A stretch of 64,000 nt of DNA from Lytechinus pictus (GCF_037042905.1 NC_087259.1:20108501-20172500), one strand, 5' to 3'; positions 11,864 through 24,149 are shown, counted from the first letter of the stretch. Numbers and translations: made by a program. The notes: generated by a model from the letters alone, not told the origin.

Positions 11864-12416
11864 ATTTGAGGTATGGATCTACTTAGAGTCATCGTTTCTG
11901 TGCATTTCGTGAGTTTATATTTGCTATCGTTGTCGATTAGCTACGTCGTAGACAACTACGTAACGAACCATACCAGGGGCGGATATCCTATTAGCCCCTT
12001 TCTTATGCAAAGCACTGCCGCGAAATTAACAATGGAAGGCGCTCAAGCCGAATCCGGGACGCGAAATTATTTTTCCCACCGAGTTCTGGACCGACATATG
12101 AATATTCATGACTTGCGTCTTCGGATTGAGAGTACGCATGCGCGTGGACTTGGCCTCGACCAGTGCCGATCGTAAGCATTCACGTTGCTCAGAATGAATT
12201 AGCATCGTCAAATTACCGGTACCCTTACATAGTTACATAGGTCTTATAGGCTTAGATCTCTATATATATATATCCAATTCTTAAACACTTAATAAACTAG
12301 CTGCCATTAATGGCAAGACATGTGCTAGGGTAGGGCTAGCTTAGGCTAGCGCATTAACTTTACCTCAAATCTGGACCTGTCTAATTAATGCCTAGTACTA
12401 ATCAGTGTTGTACAGT

Positions 12417-12605
12417 GCCTTGGTGCTCGGCCTTGGCCTTAAGGCGCCTTGATGCCTCGCTACTTTTTCAAAGCCTTGGCCTTGATAGGGCCTTGTCCTT
12501 GAGGATTTTGAGCCTTGAAATTTTAAGGCATTTTCAAGGCATTTTCAAGGCTTTTTCAAGGCATTTTCAAGGCCTTTTCAAGGCATTTTCAAGGCATTTT
12601 GTATT
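12417..12605. repeat. CCTTGG / AAGGCATTTTC subterminal repeat
   Basis: Runs of GCCTTGGCCTTG pass into five or more copies of a 12-13-bp unit CAAGGCATTTTC. The related cluster of GCCTTGGCCTTGGG at about 16450-16545 lies at the other end of the 4.15-kb element. Such reiterated short words just inside transposon ends are often transposase-binding sites (inference). Confidence 0.7.
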
Positions 12606-12639
12606 ATGTACTTTCATTTGTTTTAAATAAGTAATTATA

Positions 12640-13960
12640 AATGTTTCAATTGTTTTTTTTTATATATATATTTAATAACACTAATGGTCAATACTACCAA
12701 TCACCAGTAACAGTAGCAGCAGCAGTAGTAAGTGTACTAGCAGTGTCATCAATTGTAATTGTCACCATTATCAAGAAATTCAAACAAAGAATACATCAGT
12801 TATAAAAAATAGCATTATGTATTGGTAATGTGTTGTAATCATATGATGATAATGACAGTAAATAATAATGGTCATGATCAAGATAATAGTGCTTTGATGA
12901 CAAGAATAATTTTTACATCTGACTGCAATTTTGACAACAATTTTCATACTTTAAACATAGCTAACTCTAAAGAACGATAACAAGGTTGATTTCTATTCCA
13001 TTAGGATTTTCCTTGTATTATTTTCTTTGGCCAATAAGAATGTTTTAAGACTTAATGATATTCTGAAAAGATTTGGTAAACTTGAACACAGTCTCCAATT
13101 CTGTCATATCCAAATGGGTTATGTCAATGGCATGATGAGCCAGAAACTTTGAGGGGCCAAGCACGGCATATATAGAGCAAAATTTCTGTCAAAAAAAAAG
13201 AAGAAAGCGATTGAAGCGAGCGAGTGAACAAAATTTGTTCCCCTCTTTCTATAAAAAAAGCTAATTTTGCAATAGATTGTTTAAAAAATAATATCACATT
13301 TACTCCATCTTTTCCTTTCCCTTCCCCCCCCCCCTTGTCTAAGTTTATTCTTGGTGGTGGGACTTCTTCTTCTCTCTATCTCTCTTCTAAACTTTATATT
13401 TGTTTTGGGTCAGATTGACAAAACAAAGGGGAAAAATGTTTACTTCTTTTTAATCATATATCGTTCAACATTGAATCTCATTTTTCTACAGTTTCAAGGA
13501 AATAAACAACGTATTTGTTTTTGTGTCAATATGGTTTCAAGAAATAATAATTAACAAAAAATAATTTTATAATTAATAATTATTAATATTATCAATAAGT
13601 ATTAATAATTAATGATTAATTAACTGTTTAATAAAAGTGGTTGTAAGCAGAAAAAAATATGAAAACTTACAAGAGTCCTAAAAATAACTCATTTTCAGTT
13701 TAAGCATTTGAAAATTTTAGCTTGCACTTTGTGCTCTCTTGCCCCCCCCCCCCCCCCAAAAAAAAATCCCTGTATGATTTTTTTTTCCAAATGAAATATG
13801 CCCTTTTAAAAAAAGAAATACCTTCTTTAATAATAAAACATAATACATTTTAGGTTCGAAAATCACAGATTTTGAATCGTGCTTGCATCAATTATTGTTT
13901 AGTACAGTACTGCTAATGGTTACAAAAATGTATAGAATGTTGCTTTATGGTTGAAATATC
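12640..13960. other. Interior of the 4.15-kb element, left part
   Basis: AT-rich with trinucleotide-like AGCAGCAGTAGTA at about 12713 and a TTAATAATTATTAA-rich stretch at about 13545-13630. A GAAGCGAGCGAG motif near 13210 resembles sequence in the hAT copies at 34365 and 40016. No gene is recognised. Confidence 0.5.
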
Positions 13961-14109
13961 ACAAATATTTGGCTCGCTTCCTGCACTCGCATCGATTATT
14001 GTACTCGTTCTCTTCCCGTTCACAAAAAAATGCTTAGAATGTCCAGTTTTCAGGTTGGAATATCACAAATTTTTGAGCTCGCGCTTTGCGCTCGCATCAT
14101 TTTTTATTG

Positions 14110-16445
14110 GCGAGTTATGTATCTTATTTAAAATGCAGTAATTAACTGCTTAATTAACTGCTTCCTTTACTGGTCAGTATATAAAAAGAATTAGCGAGCG
14201 CAAAGTTATTTTTAAGTTAGATACACATCTTTTTCATGATTACAAAACCAGCTCAGAATAAAATAATTTCCATGTCTTATTACACGACATGTCAAGAAGT
14301 TTGAGCTGGTGATTCGCGCTGGCAACATCGCGCAAGGAAATTTCAACAATGATTAGCCCCATAATTGACCATAAATCAAGTTTTACAACATCAGAATTGA
14401 TTTTTTTTTCAACATATGAATTTGTTGTGTTCACTTAACGCGCACCGTGGCAAATCCCCTATTCCGGCGTCAAAAACTTGACAAAATAGACCCATTTTCG
14501 GCTCTTTTAACTCATATCTCAAAAACCGCTCGAGATTTTTCACGGGTTCAAACGGTTTCTTAATCTTAGACTTGTTCTTCATCTCATGATATCTGTCATT
14601 TTATATTCTGATTAAAAAAACAACCGTGTTTTTTTTACTGAAAATACACAGTTTCTCGTGTTTTTGTGTGAGAGAAGCACTTTTTGCACTGTTTTGGGCT
14701 CGATCTTCTCTTACAGCGTCTGACTTTCGTATCAAAATGTCTCAGTTCAACGACTATCAGATAGACAGGTTGTAACTCTTTCTTGTGATATAAGGTTCAA
14801 CCTAATTGGTTGAAAAAAACCGCCGTGTTTTTTAGGTCAAACTTTACAATCCAATGAACTTTTTTTGTATTTATCACGCATAATCTACGTTAATTGATTA
14901 GTCGCACTGCGCACGATTGTCTATTTTAGTATGCCTATCAACTCTTTATACTCTTTCCTCTCCTATCAAAAATTGAAAGGGGGTACAATATCCTCGTCCT
15001 AGATATAAGAAGAAGAGAACATTTCCTTTTCATTACATGTAAAATCATGCCCATTCTTGAAAAAAAAAATTCGTCACTTCTAGGTTAAACTTTACAATGC
15101 AATTAACTTTTTTGTTCTTATCATGCACAATATCCATTAATTGGTCGCACTGTGCTCGATTGGATTTTGGTATACGATGTTCAACCTGGCAGCAGCGCGT
15201 TTTGCGTTAGATTTGGAAATCCTCGTTCCCAGACAGGGATATGTAACATGTAAGCTTTTCATACATATAAAATTCATATTGATTGATTAATATTTAGCTC
15301 CGTCAATTTTCACGTTAAATCATGCTTGTCTCATTTTAAGAAGCCAAATCCAGGGATGAATAATGTGTGCATACCGTACCGGTGCATATACGTATACGTG
15401 CAGCGCATGAACGGTGTATACACCCGTATACACCACACAATACGCCGAATACCTTTCTATATGCAATAATCACGTACACACACAATGCGCGCAGTAGTAA
15501 ACAACGCGTCGCTAAGACAACTGAACCTGAACTCGGGAGTACATCGAGGGAAGGAGTACAGAATCAGAGAAAATTATTCTCACTTTTTGGTCAGAAGAAA
15601 ACATTTCCTTATATGTCTATATCTTAACATAAACAGAAGCTGCTCCGTTATCCTTATGTCGTACCACAGTCAATATCATAAACAAATTACAGTGATTCTA
15701 TTTTGTCACAATATATAAACTTGATTAGGGCAATTTATGCACCCCCAAGAAGTAGTGTTTACGGCCCGGCCTATCTCTACCACACAGACCACACAGACTT
15801 CGCACAGTTCGGTCAAGGCGGTACGCGTATCATTAACTGCCAAATACAGCCGACCCAAGCTGAATAAAACCTTCATATTAGGTGAACAAAATAGGGGGTA
15901 ACAAATTCATATGAACCGCTTGCTCGCTATGCTTTCTCGCTGAGAAGTAAAACCTAAAGCAAAATATCTATCTTATAATTAAAAATCACTTTAGAAAGCC
16001 TTTGCTCAACTTAATTTCTATAAAACACACAATTACTTCACGCAGTTCATAATCTCATTTTGAAAATACATGTATGTTTGCACAAAAAACTCATTTTGAT
16101 AAATGGGTGCCTTTTTGGCGTTGACCCCCCCCCCCCCCATAGTAATTTTCTGCTGCCCCTGTCCCAGGGAGTGGAGAAAAACATACGTTAAGAATGCCAG
16201 GATCAGATGATCGTGGTAATAATAATTATTGCAATGTAAATCGCCTATAGAAAAATTATGGATTATGTGTACACAGGTAACTATATCATTATTTTAATAT
16301 GTCTCTATATCATGAAATATTTTTGTTTTAAATGTACAAAGGTTAATTTTTTTCTCGCTCAGTCCCCTCGCTCACATACATTTTACCATGTGTGATGTCT
16401 GCCGCCTAAGTATTGTTAGTTCATTGTTCTGTATATCGTAAGTTT
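14110..16445. other. Interior of the 4.15-kb element, right part
   Basis: Two loosely similar blocks near 14830-14900 and 15075-15140 share AGGT-AAACTTTACAAT-CAAT and CATGCACAATATCCATTAATTGGTC-like text, so a decayed internal duplication exists. Frames over 15367-15718 lie in CA/TA-rich text and have no family signature. Confidence 0.45.
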
Positions 16446-17854
16446 GAAATGCCTTGGCCTTGAGGTTTTCAGGCCTTGGCCTTGGGTTTCCATGCCTTGG
16501 CCTTGGGTATTAAAGCCTTGGCCTTGGAGGTTTGAGCCTTGACTACAACACTGAATAGCCGACTAATGCCATGGTCAACTTCGAACTGGTTAATTCCGAA
16601 CTTCACGTTTAATTAGGTTTAGACAAATATTAGCTTATTTGCCATGGTTTAATATGTGACTGTCTGTTCCGTATACAAAACCAGTCCTAGATCTAAAAAA
16701 AAATTATCTTAGTTCTAGTCTAGTCTCTATATCTATAGACTCTGATCTACGCTGTATCAGCATGGAACCACTAGTGTACCAAGGGGGGTCTGACGAGTCA
16801 CAACTGATTCAGGGGACGTGCTCCCTTTGAGAAGCCAAATTAATAATTTGTAATGTAAAAATGCAATGAAAAAGACGTATGTCCCCTTTTTTTTTTTTTT
16901 TTTGCTTGTAAATTTTTTTTTCAGCTAAGAAATCCATAATTTGGGGTGAAGACCCTTTTTTTTTAGGGGGGGGGGGCTTGTCACATTTTTTTCGCGGACG
17001 AAATATCCTCTAAAAAATTGCCCCCCTTTTGGAAAATCCTAGGTACACCAGTGCGTGCATGGAACGTATTCTAACGTCAGGCACAAATTAACGTCAGTGA
17101 TCTTTATCCCCGTCTTCACCCAAAATTAAGGATTTCGTAGCTGAAAAAATCTTCACGTTCAAAAGAGGGGACATACGTCTTTTTTCGTTGCATTTTGACA
17201 TTACAAATTATTAATTTGGCTTCTCAAGGGGGGGGGCACGTCCCCTGGATCAGTTGTGACTCGTCAGGGGGGCAGTCTGCCCCCCCCCCCTTTGGTACAC
17301 TAGTGGTTCCATGCTGATAGCGCGTAGATCAGAGTCTAGATCTAGAGACTAGACTAGAACTAAGATATTTATTTTAGATCTAGGACTGGTTCTGTATACG
17401 GACTAGACATATTAAACCATGGTAAATAAGCTAATATTGGTCCAAACCTAATCAAACGTAAAGTTCGGAATTAGCAAGTTAGAAGTTAACCATGGCATTG
17501 GCTATTCCTATTAGTATTAGGCATTAGACAGGTCCAGATTTGAGGTAAAGTTAATGCGCTAGCCTAAGCTAGCCCTACCCTAGCACATGTCTTGCCATTA
17601 ATGGCAGCTAGTTTGATAAGTGTTTAAGAATTGGATGTATATATAGATCTAAGCCTATAAGGCCTATGTAACTATATGTAAGGGTACCGGTAATTTGACG
17701 ATGCTAATTCATTCTGAGCAACGTGAATGCTTACGATCGGCACTGGTCGAGGCCAAGTCCACGCGCATGCGTACTCTCAATCCGAAGACGCAAGTCATGA
17801 ATATTCATATGTCGGTCCAGAACTCGGTGGGAAAAATAATTTCGCATCCGGGAC

Positions 17855-18580
17855 AGCGATGCGCTACTCAGTCAACGAACTTTTACGATTACGTAATTAT
17901 TGTCTCGTCAAAACAAATGCTACCGGAGTGGCGTTGCGTTGCCAAGGAGCTAGGTAATTGCCACCTTTCGCAATCATCAGGGACGCTAATATTAGGGTCC
18001 CCTAACATAAAAGTTGACGCTTAATCATACACTCGATTTTTAAGATTGATTGTACATTATAGTCAATAGAATCAAACGTAGAAAACTGCTCTACAATCAA
18101 TGCTAAGATGTGTGTTACAGGGGGGTTACAGGCCCTACAGATCTGCTTTTCGTGTGCAAAATTCTTTCCCGCGACACCCGCGCGCCATACCTGCATGTAT
18201 TACGACTGATGGCTGGAGATATTCGAAATGCAGGACCTAAAATAGAATATGACATGGATAAGAAAGTGGTTTTTCAAACAAATCGAGTACATTTTGAGTG
18301 AGGAAAAACTTACTAAATTAAGGCTTAGATATAAATCATTACAGTCCATCGAATCGATATTGCATTTAATGTGGATTATTGGTGGATCTCTGGCAATTGA
18401 TTTCATGGGTCAGATCACCTCTCTAGCCGAACCCATTTCGCATATGTACACAGCGTATGCAATACGTTTTCATGCGGGTTTCTTTTGTTCACTCCTTCTA
18501 CACAAACGATACGCCTCTAGCACACGATGTAAAGGGTATTATGTTTTACTTTCCCCAGAAATGGGGGTAAGATTCAAATT
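17855..18580. other. Right flank of the palindromic element
   Basis: Somewhat CpG-richer sequence without recognisable genes. Frames at 17727-18024 and 18249-18602 begin in the repeat arm or have no family signature. A promoter or untranslated exon could hide here, but nothing in the sequence proves it. Confidence 0.5.
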
Positions 18581-18880
18581 CCGGGGGGACCACTTCCATT
18601 GATGAGTGGATACCAGGCACGACCATGGGGTTTCGAAAAGTACCCTAAACAAGGGAAGCAAGTCTTTTCCAGATTATGAAAATGCATCTTTTAACAATTA
18701 TTTGGCTTGTGAAACCCTACAAGTATTGGAAATATATCCCTTTTTTCAGTATTTTAATCATCGTTTTTGACACCTTTATAACGTTACATAGGCCTATACG
18801 TAACGTACTTACCCACTCTTTCCCTTTTTACGCGTCGTTGCGCCTGGTATCCACTCTTCAATGAAAGTGGGCCCCCCGGG
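18581..18880. mobile_element. 300-bp MITE with 35-40-bp inverted ends
   Basis: The left end, CCGGGGGGACCACTTCCATT then GATGAGTGGATACCAGGC, is mirrored at 18843-18880 with a few mismatches. Inner blocks such as CAAGTCTTTTCCAGATTATG look like a dispersed repeat. No clear target duplication is found and there is no coding capacity. Confidence 0.6.
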
Positions 18881-19282
18881 CGGCCTCTCGAGCTCTGGGA
18901 GGAACCAAATGTGGATTTGTAAAGTCGTCCTAAATCGGATATATCGCTGTTACCATAGTAGCAACCAGAATTTTGCACACGAAACGCAAATGGAATGTTT
19001 CCGTGTTCCAGATGCGAAACGAAAAAAAAATCTCATGTCACACAATTTGCATTGCAGGACAGAGTTTTAAGACCATGACGACGGGCCCAAAAGTCTCTTC
19101 TAAAATCAACTAACGTCGTAAATAAGCGTTCGCGTTCTTCAAACGAAAGGTCGGGATTGAGAGGCGGAAACGGGGAAGGAGAGGTGGCCGGCACATTCGG
19201 CGCCCAATTAAACAAATCTTGGATTATTTTGATAGAGCCTGCTTTTTGACTCCCTATCGGAATATGGATCAGACAAATTTGA
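18881..19282. other. No recognisable feature, upstream of a retrotransposon
   Basis: GC-balanced unique-looking sequence. It may include the 5' untranslated region or ORF1 remnant of the retrotransposon that follows, but no ORF1 domain is visible. Confidence 0.45.
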
Positions 19283-20520
19283 TTGAAATTAGAAGAAACA
19301 AACAGAATAGAGATCGATCTAAGGTATCATTCCCTTATTATTATGAGTAACACGAGATCCTTGAACAATAAATTTGATGAGTTTGAGGCCTATGTGTCAT
19401 CTACGAATGCTGATGTTTGTGTCGTGACCGAAACGTGGTTCATGGATAATGTACCTAATGACATGGTCTCCTTATATGACTATGATTTGTTTGTGAAGTC
19501 GAGGTCTGGTCGCAGAGGGGGCGGAGTAGCAATATATGCACGACAATCCCTGAAACCTGAACCAATATCACGTGTGATCGTCCCTGAAGACGTTGAGGTG
19601 GTGTGGCAATATACCATCCTCCTAATGCAACGACTGCGGATACATTGATCGACCATTTGCTGCACTCAATGGACACTATTGCCTCCGCACATCCCGAAGC
19701 AGGATTCATTCTGTTGGGGGACTGCAATGAGTTAGACATCTCGACGTTGACTGCAAACAGGGGGTTCCGACAAGTAGTCAGCGTACCAACGAGAGGTAAC
19801 CAGATTCTGGATAAGATAGTAACCAACATATCAAGCTACTACAAATCACCGATAACACTACCCCCGTTAGGTTCAAGTGACCACCTCATCGTTTCCTGGT
19901 CTCCTACCCAATACTCACCAAAGCCTAATAGCAAACGGACTCAGATTGTAAGACCACTCAAAGACAGTGCAATTCGTGAATTTGGACTGATCCTTCAGAA
20001 CTTTGATTGGTCTCCAGTTTACCAAGCCGAGAACACGAATGATAAGTGTGACAATTTTTATTCCGCACTTATGCCACTGATTGACGAGTATTTCCCATTA
20101 GTTGTTGTCAAAGGCCACGACAATGACAAGCCATGGATTACCACCAAGATCAAGGCTCTTATTGGTGCACGTCAGCAGGCTTTCGCTGCAGGGTCGAACA
20201 GATGGAAAGAACTGAGGAATAAGATAAACAGACTTATCCATAAGGCAAAATCGGAGTTCTACGTCGAACGAGTGCGCAGAATGAAGGAGAGCAACCCATC
20301 TCAGTGGCACATGAATATCAAATCAATGGCAGGAACTAAGCCCAAACCTCCTGTCATTAAGGTCGAAGGGATCAATGAGTCGGACACCACTGGTATTGCC
20401 AATAGGATTAATAGATTCTTCGTCAGCATAGCTGAAGACATCAGTAGACTTGATCTGACTGATCTCCCAGCCTATCTCCCTTCTCTACCCCTGCCTACCA
20501 TTCAGCCTTGGGATATCTAA
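19283..20520 (+). pseudogene. Endonuclease and linker region of the retrotransposon
   Basis: Frame 2 (19283-19648) shows SNTRSLNNKFDEFE, DVCVVTETWF and GGGVAIYARQSL, the N-x-RSL, TETW and GG-A-Y signatures of the exonuclease-endonuclease-phosphatase fold that nicks target DNA. After a frameshift near 19600 the protein continues in frame 1 (AIYHPPNATT, FILLGDCNELD), with some residues of the usual domain missing. GSSDHLIVSW near 19875 is the conserved SDH catalytic motif at the end of the domain. The linker contains RQQAFAAGSNRWKELRNKIN-type basic sequence and stops at a TAA at 20518-20520, directly before the reverse transcriptase. Confidence 0.85.
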
Positions 20521-21941
20521 CGGGAATTGCAACACCTCAACAGACGGAAGGCTCCCGGTCCGGATTGTGTCCCAGCTCGGATTATTTCCGAATTTGCACT
20601 GGAGCTGAGTCACCCCCTCACCGCTATTTTCAATGAATCTATTAGAGAGTCGGTGGTGCCACATAGTTGGAAGCGAGCAATTGTGGTACCCATCCCGAAA
20701 ACGACAAACCCCACCATAAAAGACTTGAGACCAGTTTCGCTAACAGACCATTTCGCAAAGATCCTGGAGAAATTTATTGCGAAGTGGTTGGTGGGTGACA
20801 TTGGCAATGCGATCGATAAGTCACAGTTCGGCAACAGGAAAGGCCATTCAACTGCACATTATTTGATAGATATACTAAACACAATTCATCAGAATGCCGA
20901 TAAACCAAAAATGGTCTCAACCTTGGTGGCTACGGACTTCAGCAAAGCCTTCGACAGGATAGATCATGGGCTAGCTGTTAGGAAACTGCTTGATATGGGG
21001 GCATCTCCGTCCTTGGTGGCTTGGATCTCCAATTTCCTCTCCAACCGAAAGCAGAGTGTACGTTATCTGTCTCAACTCTCTGATTGGATGGAGATTTCGG
21101 CAGGTACTCCGCAAGGCACTCGACTTGGACCGATAATCTTTGTCTGCATGATCAACGACTTGTTCAAGGATAGCGACTACCAATATTGGAAATATGTCGA
21201 CGACCTCTCCCTGCTTGAATGTAGGAAATCAACGGATCAATAAAAATCCAAGAAGATGTAAATGAACTGGAAAAATGGACCAAAGACAACTGCATGAAAC
21301 TGAACCCTAAGAAATGTGTCGTAATGAACGTTCAGTTTATAAGAAACCCAACATGTGTCCCAAAAGTAATAATTGATGTTCAAGAACTAGGTGAAATCCA
21401 TCTTGTTAAACTTTTAGGTGTGTTCGTACAAGATGACTTAAAATGGTCATACCATGTTACATAAATAGTCAAGGCAGCGAGCATGAGGCTACACATGATG
21501 CGGATCCTGAAAGGTTTTCGGCTACCAGTTGAGGATTTGAAAGTAGTATATTGTTCTTATGTGCGCCCGAAACTCGAATACTGCGCCCCGGTTTGGCATT
21601 CTGGCCTAACGCAGAAAGAAAAAAAAATGATTGAGAGAATTCAGAAACGTGCGTGTCGCCTCATGCTTGGCCAAAGGTACACCAGTTATGATGATGCCCT
21701 CACTGTTCTTCACCTCCCAACATTAGAAGAGAGAAGGGAAACGTTAACACTGAAACTAGCAAGTAACCTTACAAAAGAGACGTCCCCATTCCATCACTGG
21801 CTCCCTCCTACCAGAGCCATTAGCACCTCCCGTAACCTGCGGAATGCTGGGAAATACTCTGAAATTAAGTGCAAAACCCAGCGCTATAAAAAGAGCGCAC
21901 TGCCATTCATTGTGAGGCTACTCAACTCAAAATCTGAATAA
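20521..21941 (+). pseudogene. Reverse transcriptase and C-terminus of the retrotransposon
   Basis: The frame after the stop begins with RRKAPGPDCVPARII (fingers), then DLRPVSL, FGNRKGHSTAHYLID, ATDFSKAFDRIDH (motif A with the catalytic Asp), AGTPQGTRLGPIIF (motif B) and KYVDDLSL (motif C, DD intact). A frameshift near 21240 moves to frame 3 (KIQEDVNELEKWTKDNCMKL, the usual post-palm helix, then NPKKC). A TAA at 21462 interrupts it. It resumes with MRILKGFRLPVEDLKVVYCS and YCAPVWHSGLT, the typical C-terminal domain of CR1/Jockey-group elements. Catalytic residues survive but reading-frame breaks preclude function. Confidence 0.9.
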
Positions 21942-22649
21942 CTGGCTAAATTATAATAATGATAACAAATAATACATTGTATGAATAATTGATTTTTTAG
22001 TTGGCAGTATGAAATGAAATGATTAGCATCAGAGTTACTTATTCTACTTATGATATAGATGCATATCATAAATTATGCTCAAATTATAAATCTTAATGCT
22101 CTTGGACACATTTTTTTTAAACACTTTTATACATTTCAAGCTGGATATCCCGCTAGTCTTTATCATGTTTGCCAAGGCAATATATCAGTGTTTTAACGAT
22201 ACAAAATATATTTCTATTGCCACCCATATTGTATAAATTATATGACCTTAAACTTTGTATCCTTAAGCCTATATACTTGCACCGAAAGATGCATGGCATA
22301 TATATCACAAAGTAACCGTATTGAATTATATTATATTATGAAATCTTCATCTAGTAAAATCATTTGTTAAATCCTATTACCAATATCCATTTATTAAGAT
22401 CAGAGTTTAGTTACCTATGTCTTATTTCAATATCTTATTTTTAACAACTATTGTGTGTGTATTGTTTGTATTAATCATTTTTGTAAATTGTACGCAATTC
22501 AGCCATAAGGCTGCTATGTGCAATGTTTTTTATACCGAAATAAATAAATAAATTAAAAAAAAACAGTAAGGAAAGACTATCCCCCAGCAAAGCACAATCA
22601 TATCATCTTCCTTATCTTTTCTTTTAACTACCCTTTTCCCAACAACTTC

Positions 22650-23720
22650 GCCGGTTAAAAATAATCAGCAGTGCGCTGCCTGCATATAACTGGCGCCAAT
22701 CAAGAATAATCAGCGCCACCTTAATCTAAATCGGAGCCGGACAAGAATAATCAGCGCAATTTGGATATAAATCGGCGCCAGTCGAGAAAAATCGGCACTG
22801 CCAGAGTCTTAACCGGCGCCGATCAAAGATAATCTGCGCCACCTAAATCTAAATCGGCACCAGATAAAAATAATCGGCGCCATCTGGTTATAAATCGGCG
22901 CCGGTACAGAAAAATCGACGCTGCCTGAGTTCTTAACCGGCGCCGATCAAGGATAATCAGCGCCACCTAAATCTAAATCGGGGCCGGACAAGAATAATCA
23001 GCGCCATCTAGCTGGTTATAAATCGGCGCTGCCTGAGTCTTAACCGGCGCCGATCAAGAATAATCAGTCAGCTCCACCTAAATCTAAATCGGCGCCGGGC
23101 AAGAATAAACGGCGCCATCTGGTTATAAATCGGCGCCGGTAAAGAAAAATCGGCGCTGCCTGAGTTCGTAACCGGCGCCGATCAAGGATAATCAGCGCCA
23201 CCTATATCTAAATCGGGGCTGGTCAAGAATAATCAGCGCCATCTGGTTATAAATCGGCGCTGCCTGAGTCTTAACCGGCGCCGATCAAGAATAATCAGTC
23301 AGCTCCACCTAAATCTAAATCGGCGCCGGGCAAGAATAAACGGCGCCATCTGGTTATAAATCGGCGCCGGTAAAGAAAAATCGGCGCTGCCTGAGTTCGT
23401 AACCGGCGCCGATCAAGGATAATCAGCGCCACCTATATCTAAATCGGGGCTGGTCAAGAATAATCAGCGCCATCTGGTTATAAATCGGCGCTGCCTGAGT
23501 CTTAACCGGCGCCGATCAAGAATAATCAGCTCCACCTAAATCTAAATCGGCGCCGGACAAGAATAATCAGCACCACCTGGTTAAAAATCGGCGCCAGTCA
23601 AGAATAATCAGCGTCCCCTGGTTCCAATAAATAGGCGCGCCGGTAGAATAATGAAGAAGGGCCTAATGCCAACCAAATCTGTGCCGGTCAAGAATGATCA
23701 GCGGCACCTGGTTATACATT
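22650..23720. repeat. GGCGCC minisatellite with 231-bp higher-order repeat
   Basis: About 1.07 kb of related ~35-45-bp units alternate AATCGGCGCC(G/A)G, AAGAATAATCAGCGCC and ACCTAAATCTAAATCGG. A higher-order unit beginning GCCTGAGTCTTAACCGG recurs at 23031, 23262 and 23493, exactly 231 bp apart, with near identity. The palindrome GGCGCC appears in most units. No frame is conserved, so this is satellite DNA. The near-identical higher-order copies imply recent local amplification by unequal exchange (inference). Confidence 0.9.
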
Positions 23721-23730
23721 TTATTGTTGA

Positions 23731-24145
23731 ATGGTCATAACAAAGCTTATCGCATGCCCTTACAGAGTGGACTGGGGCGGGGCAGTTGCCCACAGAATGA
23801 CAGATGTCATGAAATCTTTAATTTATTTAAAAAATCCCAGAATCATACAAAAGCGTAGAGCAAATCCTTTAATTTTGATCTTATTTTCCAATGCTTTAAT
23901 AAAAAGAAGGTCAGTCACTTTTCTTCTTTACACATTCCACATTGTGCCACCTCTATGGCCTTTAGTTTAAGACAGCTAGTATAGTGTTTTATGAAGATGA
24001 TTCGATATTTTAGCCCAAAACTTTGCTAAAACCCGTTGCTAGTACCGGGAGTGTATAATTACGCAACCAGTCGTATATTGAGATTGAGCTACACAACTCG
24101 TTCTTTAATTAAAATCGTGCTTAAATTATCCGCTTCTCAGATTGG
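23731..24145. other. Gene-free stretch between satellite and motif array
   Basis: GACTGGGGCGGGGCAG at about 23769 has the look of a G/C-run element terminus, and a similar string occurs near 49466. No partner end can be assigned. The remainder is unremarkable. Confidence 0.45.
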
Positions 24146-24149
24146 AATA

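Larger units (their letters stand above)
12403..16553. mobile_element. 4.15-kb hAT-like element nested in the left arm
   Basis: The break in the palindrome's left arm starts with CAGTGTTGTA at 12403 and ends with its inverse TACAACACTG at 16553. The opposite arm (around 17505) is uninterrupted, which fixes the limits. Both ends carry clusters of GCCTTGGCCTTG-like words (12417-12605 and about 16450-16545). CAG...CTG termini suggest hAT, but no matching 8-bp duplication is seen: the flanks are GTACTAAT and AATAGCCG. The interior contains (A/G)GCTCGCGCTTTGCGCTCGCA-type motifs near 13970 and 14074, C-runs at about 13742 and 16126, and no transposase. The left flank keeps ACTAAT and the right resumes AATAGCC, so a few bases may have been lost. 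Confidence 0.65.
12061..17845. mobile_element. Long-inverted-repeat element, Mutator-like (9-bp TSD)
   Basis: The element starts GCGAAATTATTTTTCCCACC at 12061 and ends with the exact inverse at 17845. It is flanked by perfect 9-bp direct repeats ATCCGGGAC at 12052-12060 and 17846-17854. The left arm is 12061-12402 plus 16554 to about 16956; the right arm is about 17112-17845, so each arm is roughly 740 bp with a ~155-bp unpaired centre. A 4.15-kb element splits the left arm. Nine-bp duplications with long terminal repeats are the hallmark of MuDR/Mutator elements (family knowledge). No transposase is present, so this is a foldback-type non-autonomous copy. Mirror-image frames at 12026-12211 (minus) and 17695-18024 (plus) are simply the two arms. 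Confidence 0.8.
19283..22555 (+). mobile_element. Non-LTR retrotransposon (CR1/L2-like group), inactive
   Basis: An apurinic-type endonuclease region, a linker and a reverse transcriptase are in the correct order on the plus strand, followed by a ~600-bp 3' tail. The tail ends with an AAATA-type microsatellite after AATTCAGCC...GGCTGCTATGTG. Such a tail is usual for CR1/L2-group elements and unlike a plain poly(A). The coding region has at least two frameshifts (about 19600 and 21240) and two in-frame stops (TAA at 20518-20520 and 21462-21464), so it cannot be active. The 5' limit is not defined. The clade assignment is inference from motif style, notably YVDD in place of YADD/FADD. Confidence 0.85.

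Noticed and set aside
17695..18024. Protein-coding gene with a paralogue at 12026-12211 (minus)
   Set aside because: The two frames are the same sequence in the two arms of one inverted repeat, and neither shows a domain.
18249..18602. 117-residue frame as a host gene
   Set aside because: No recognisable domain, overlaps a minus-strand frame of similar quality, and lies between mobile elements.
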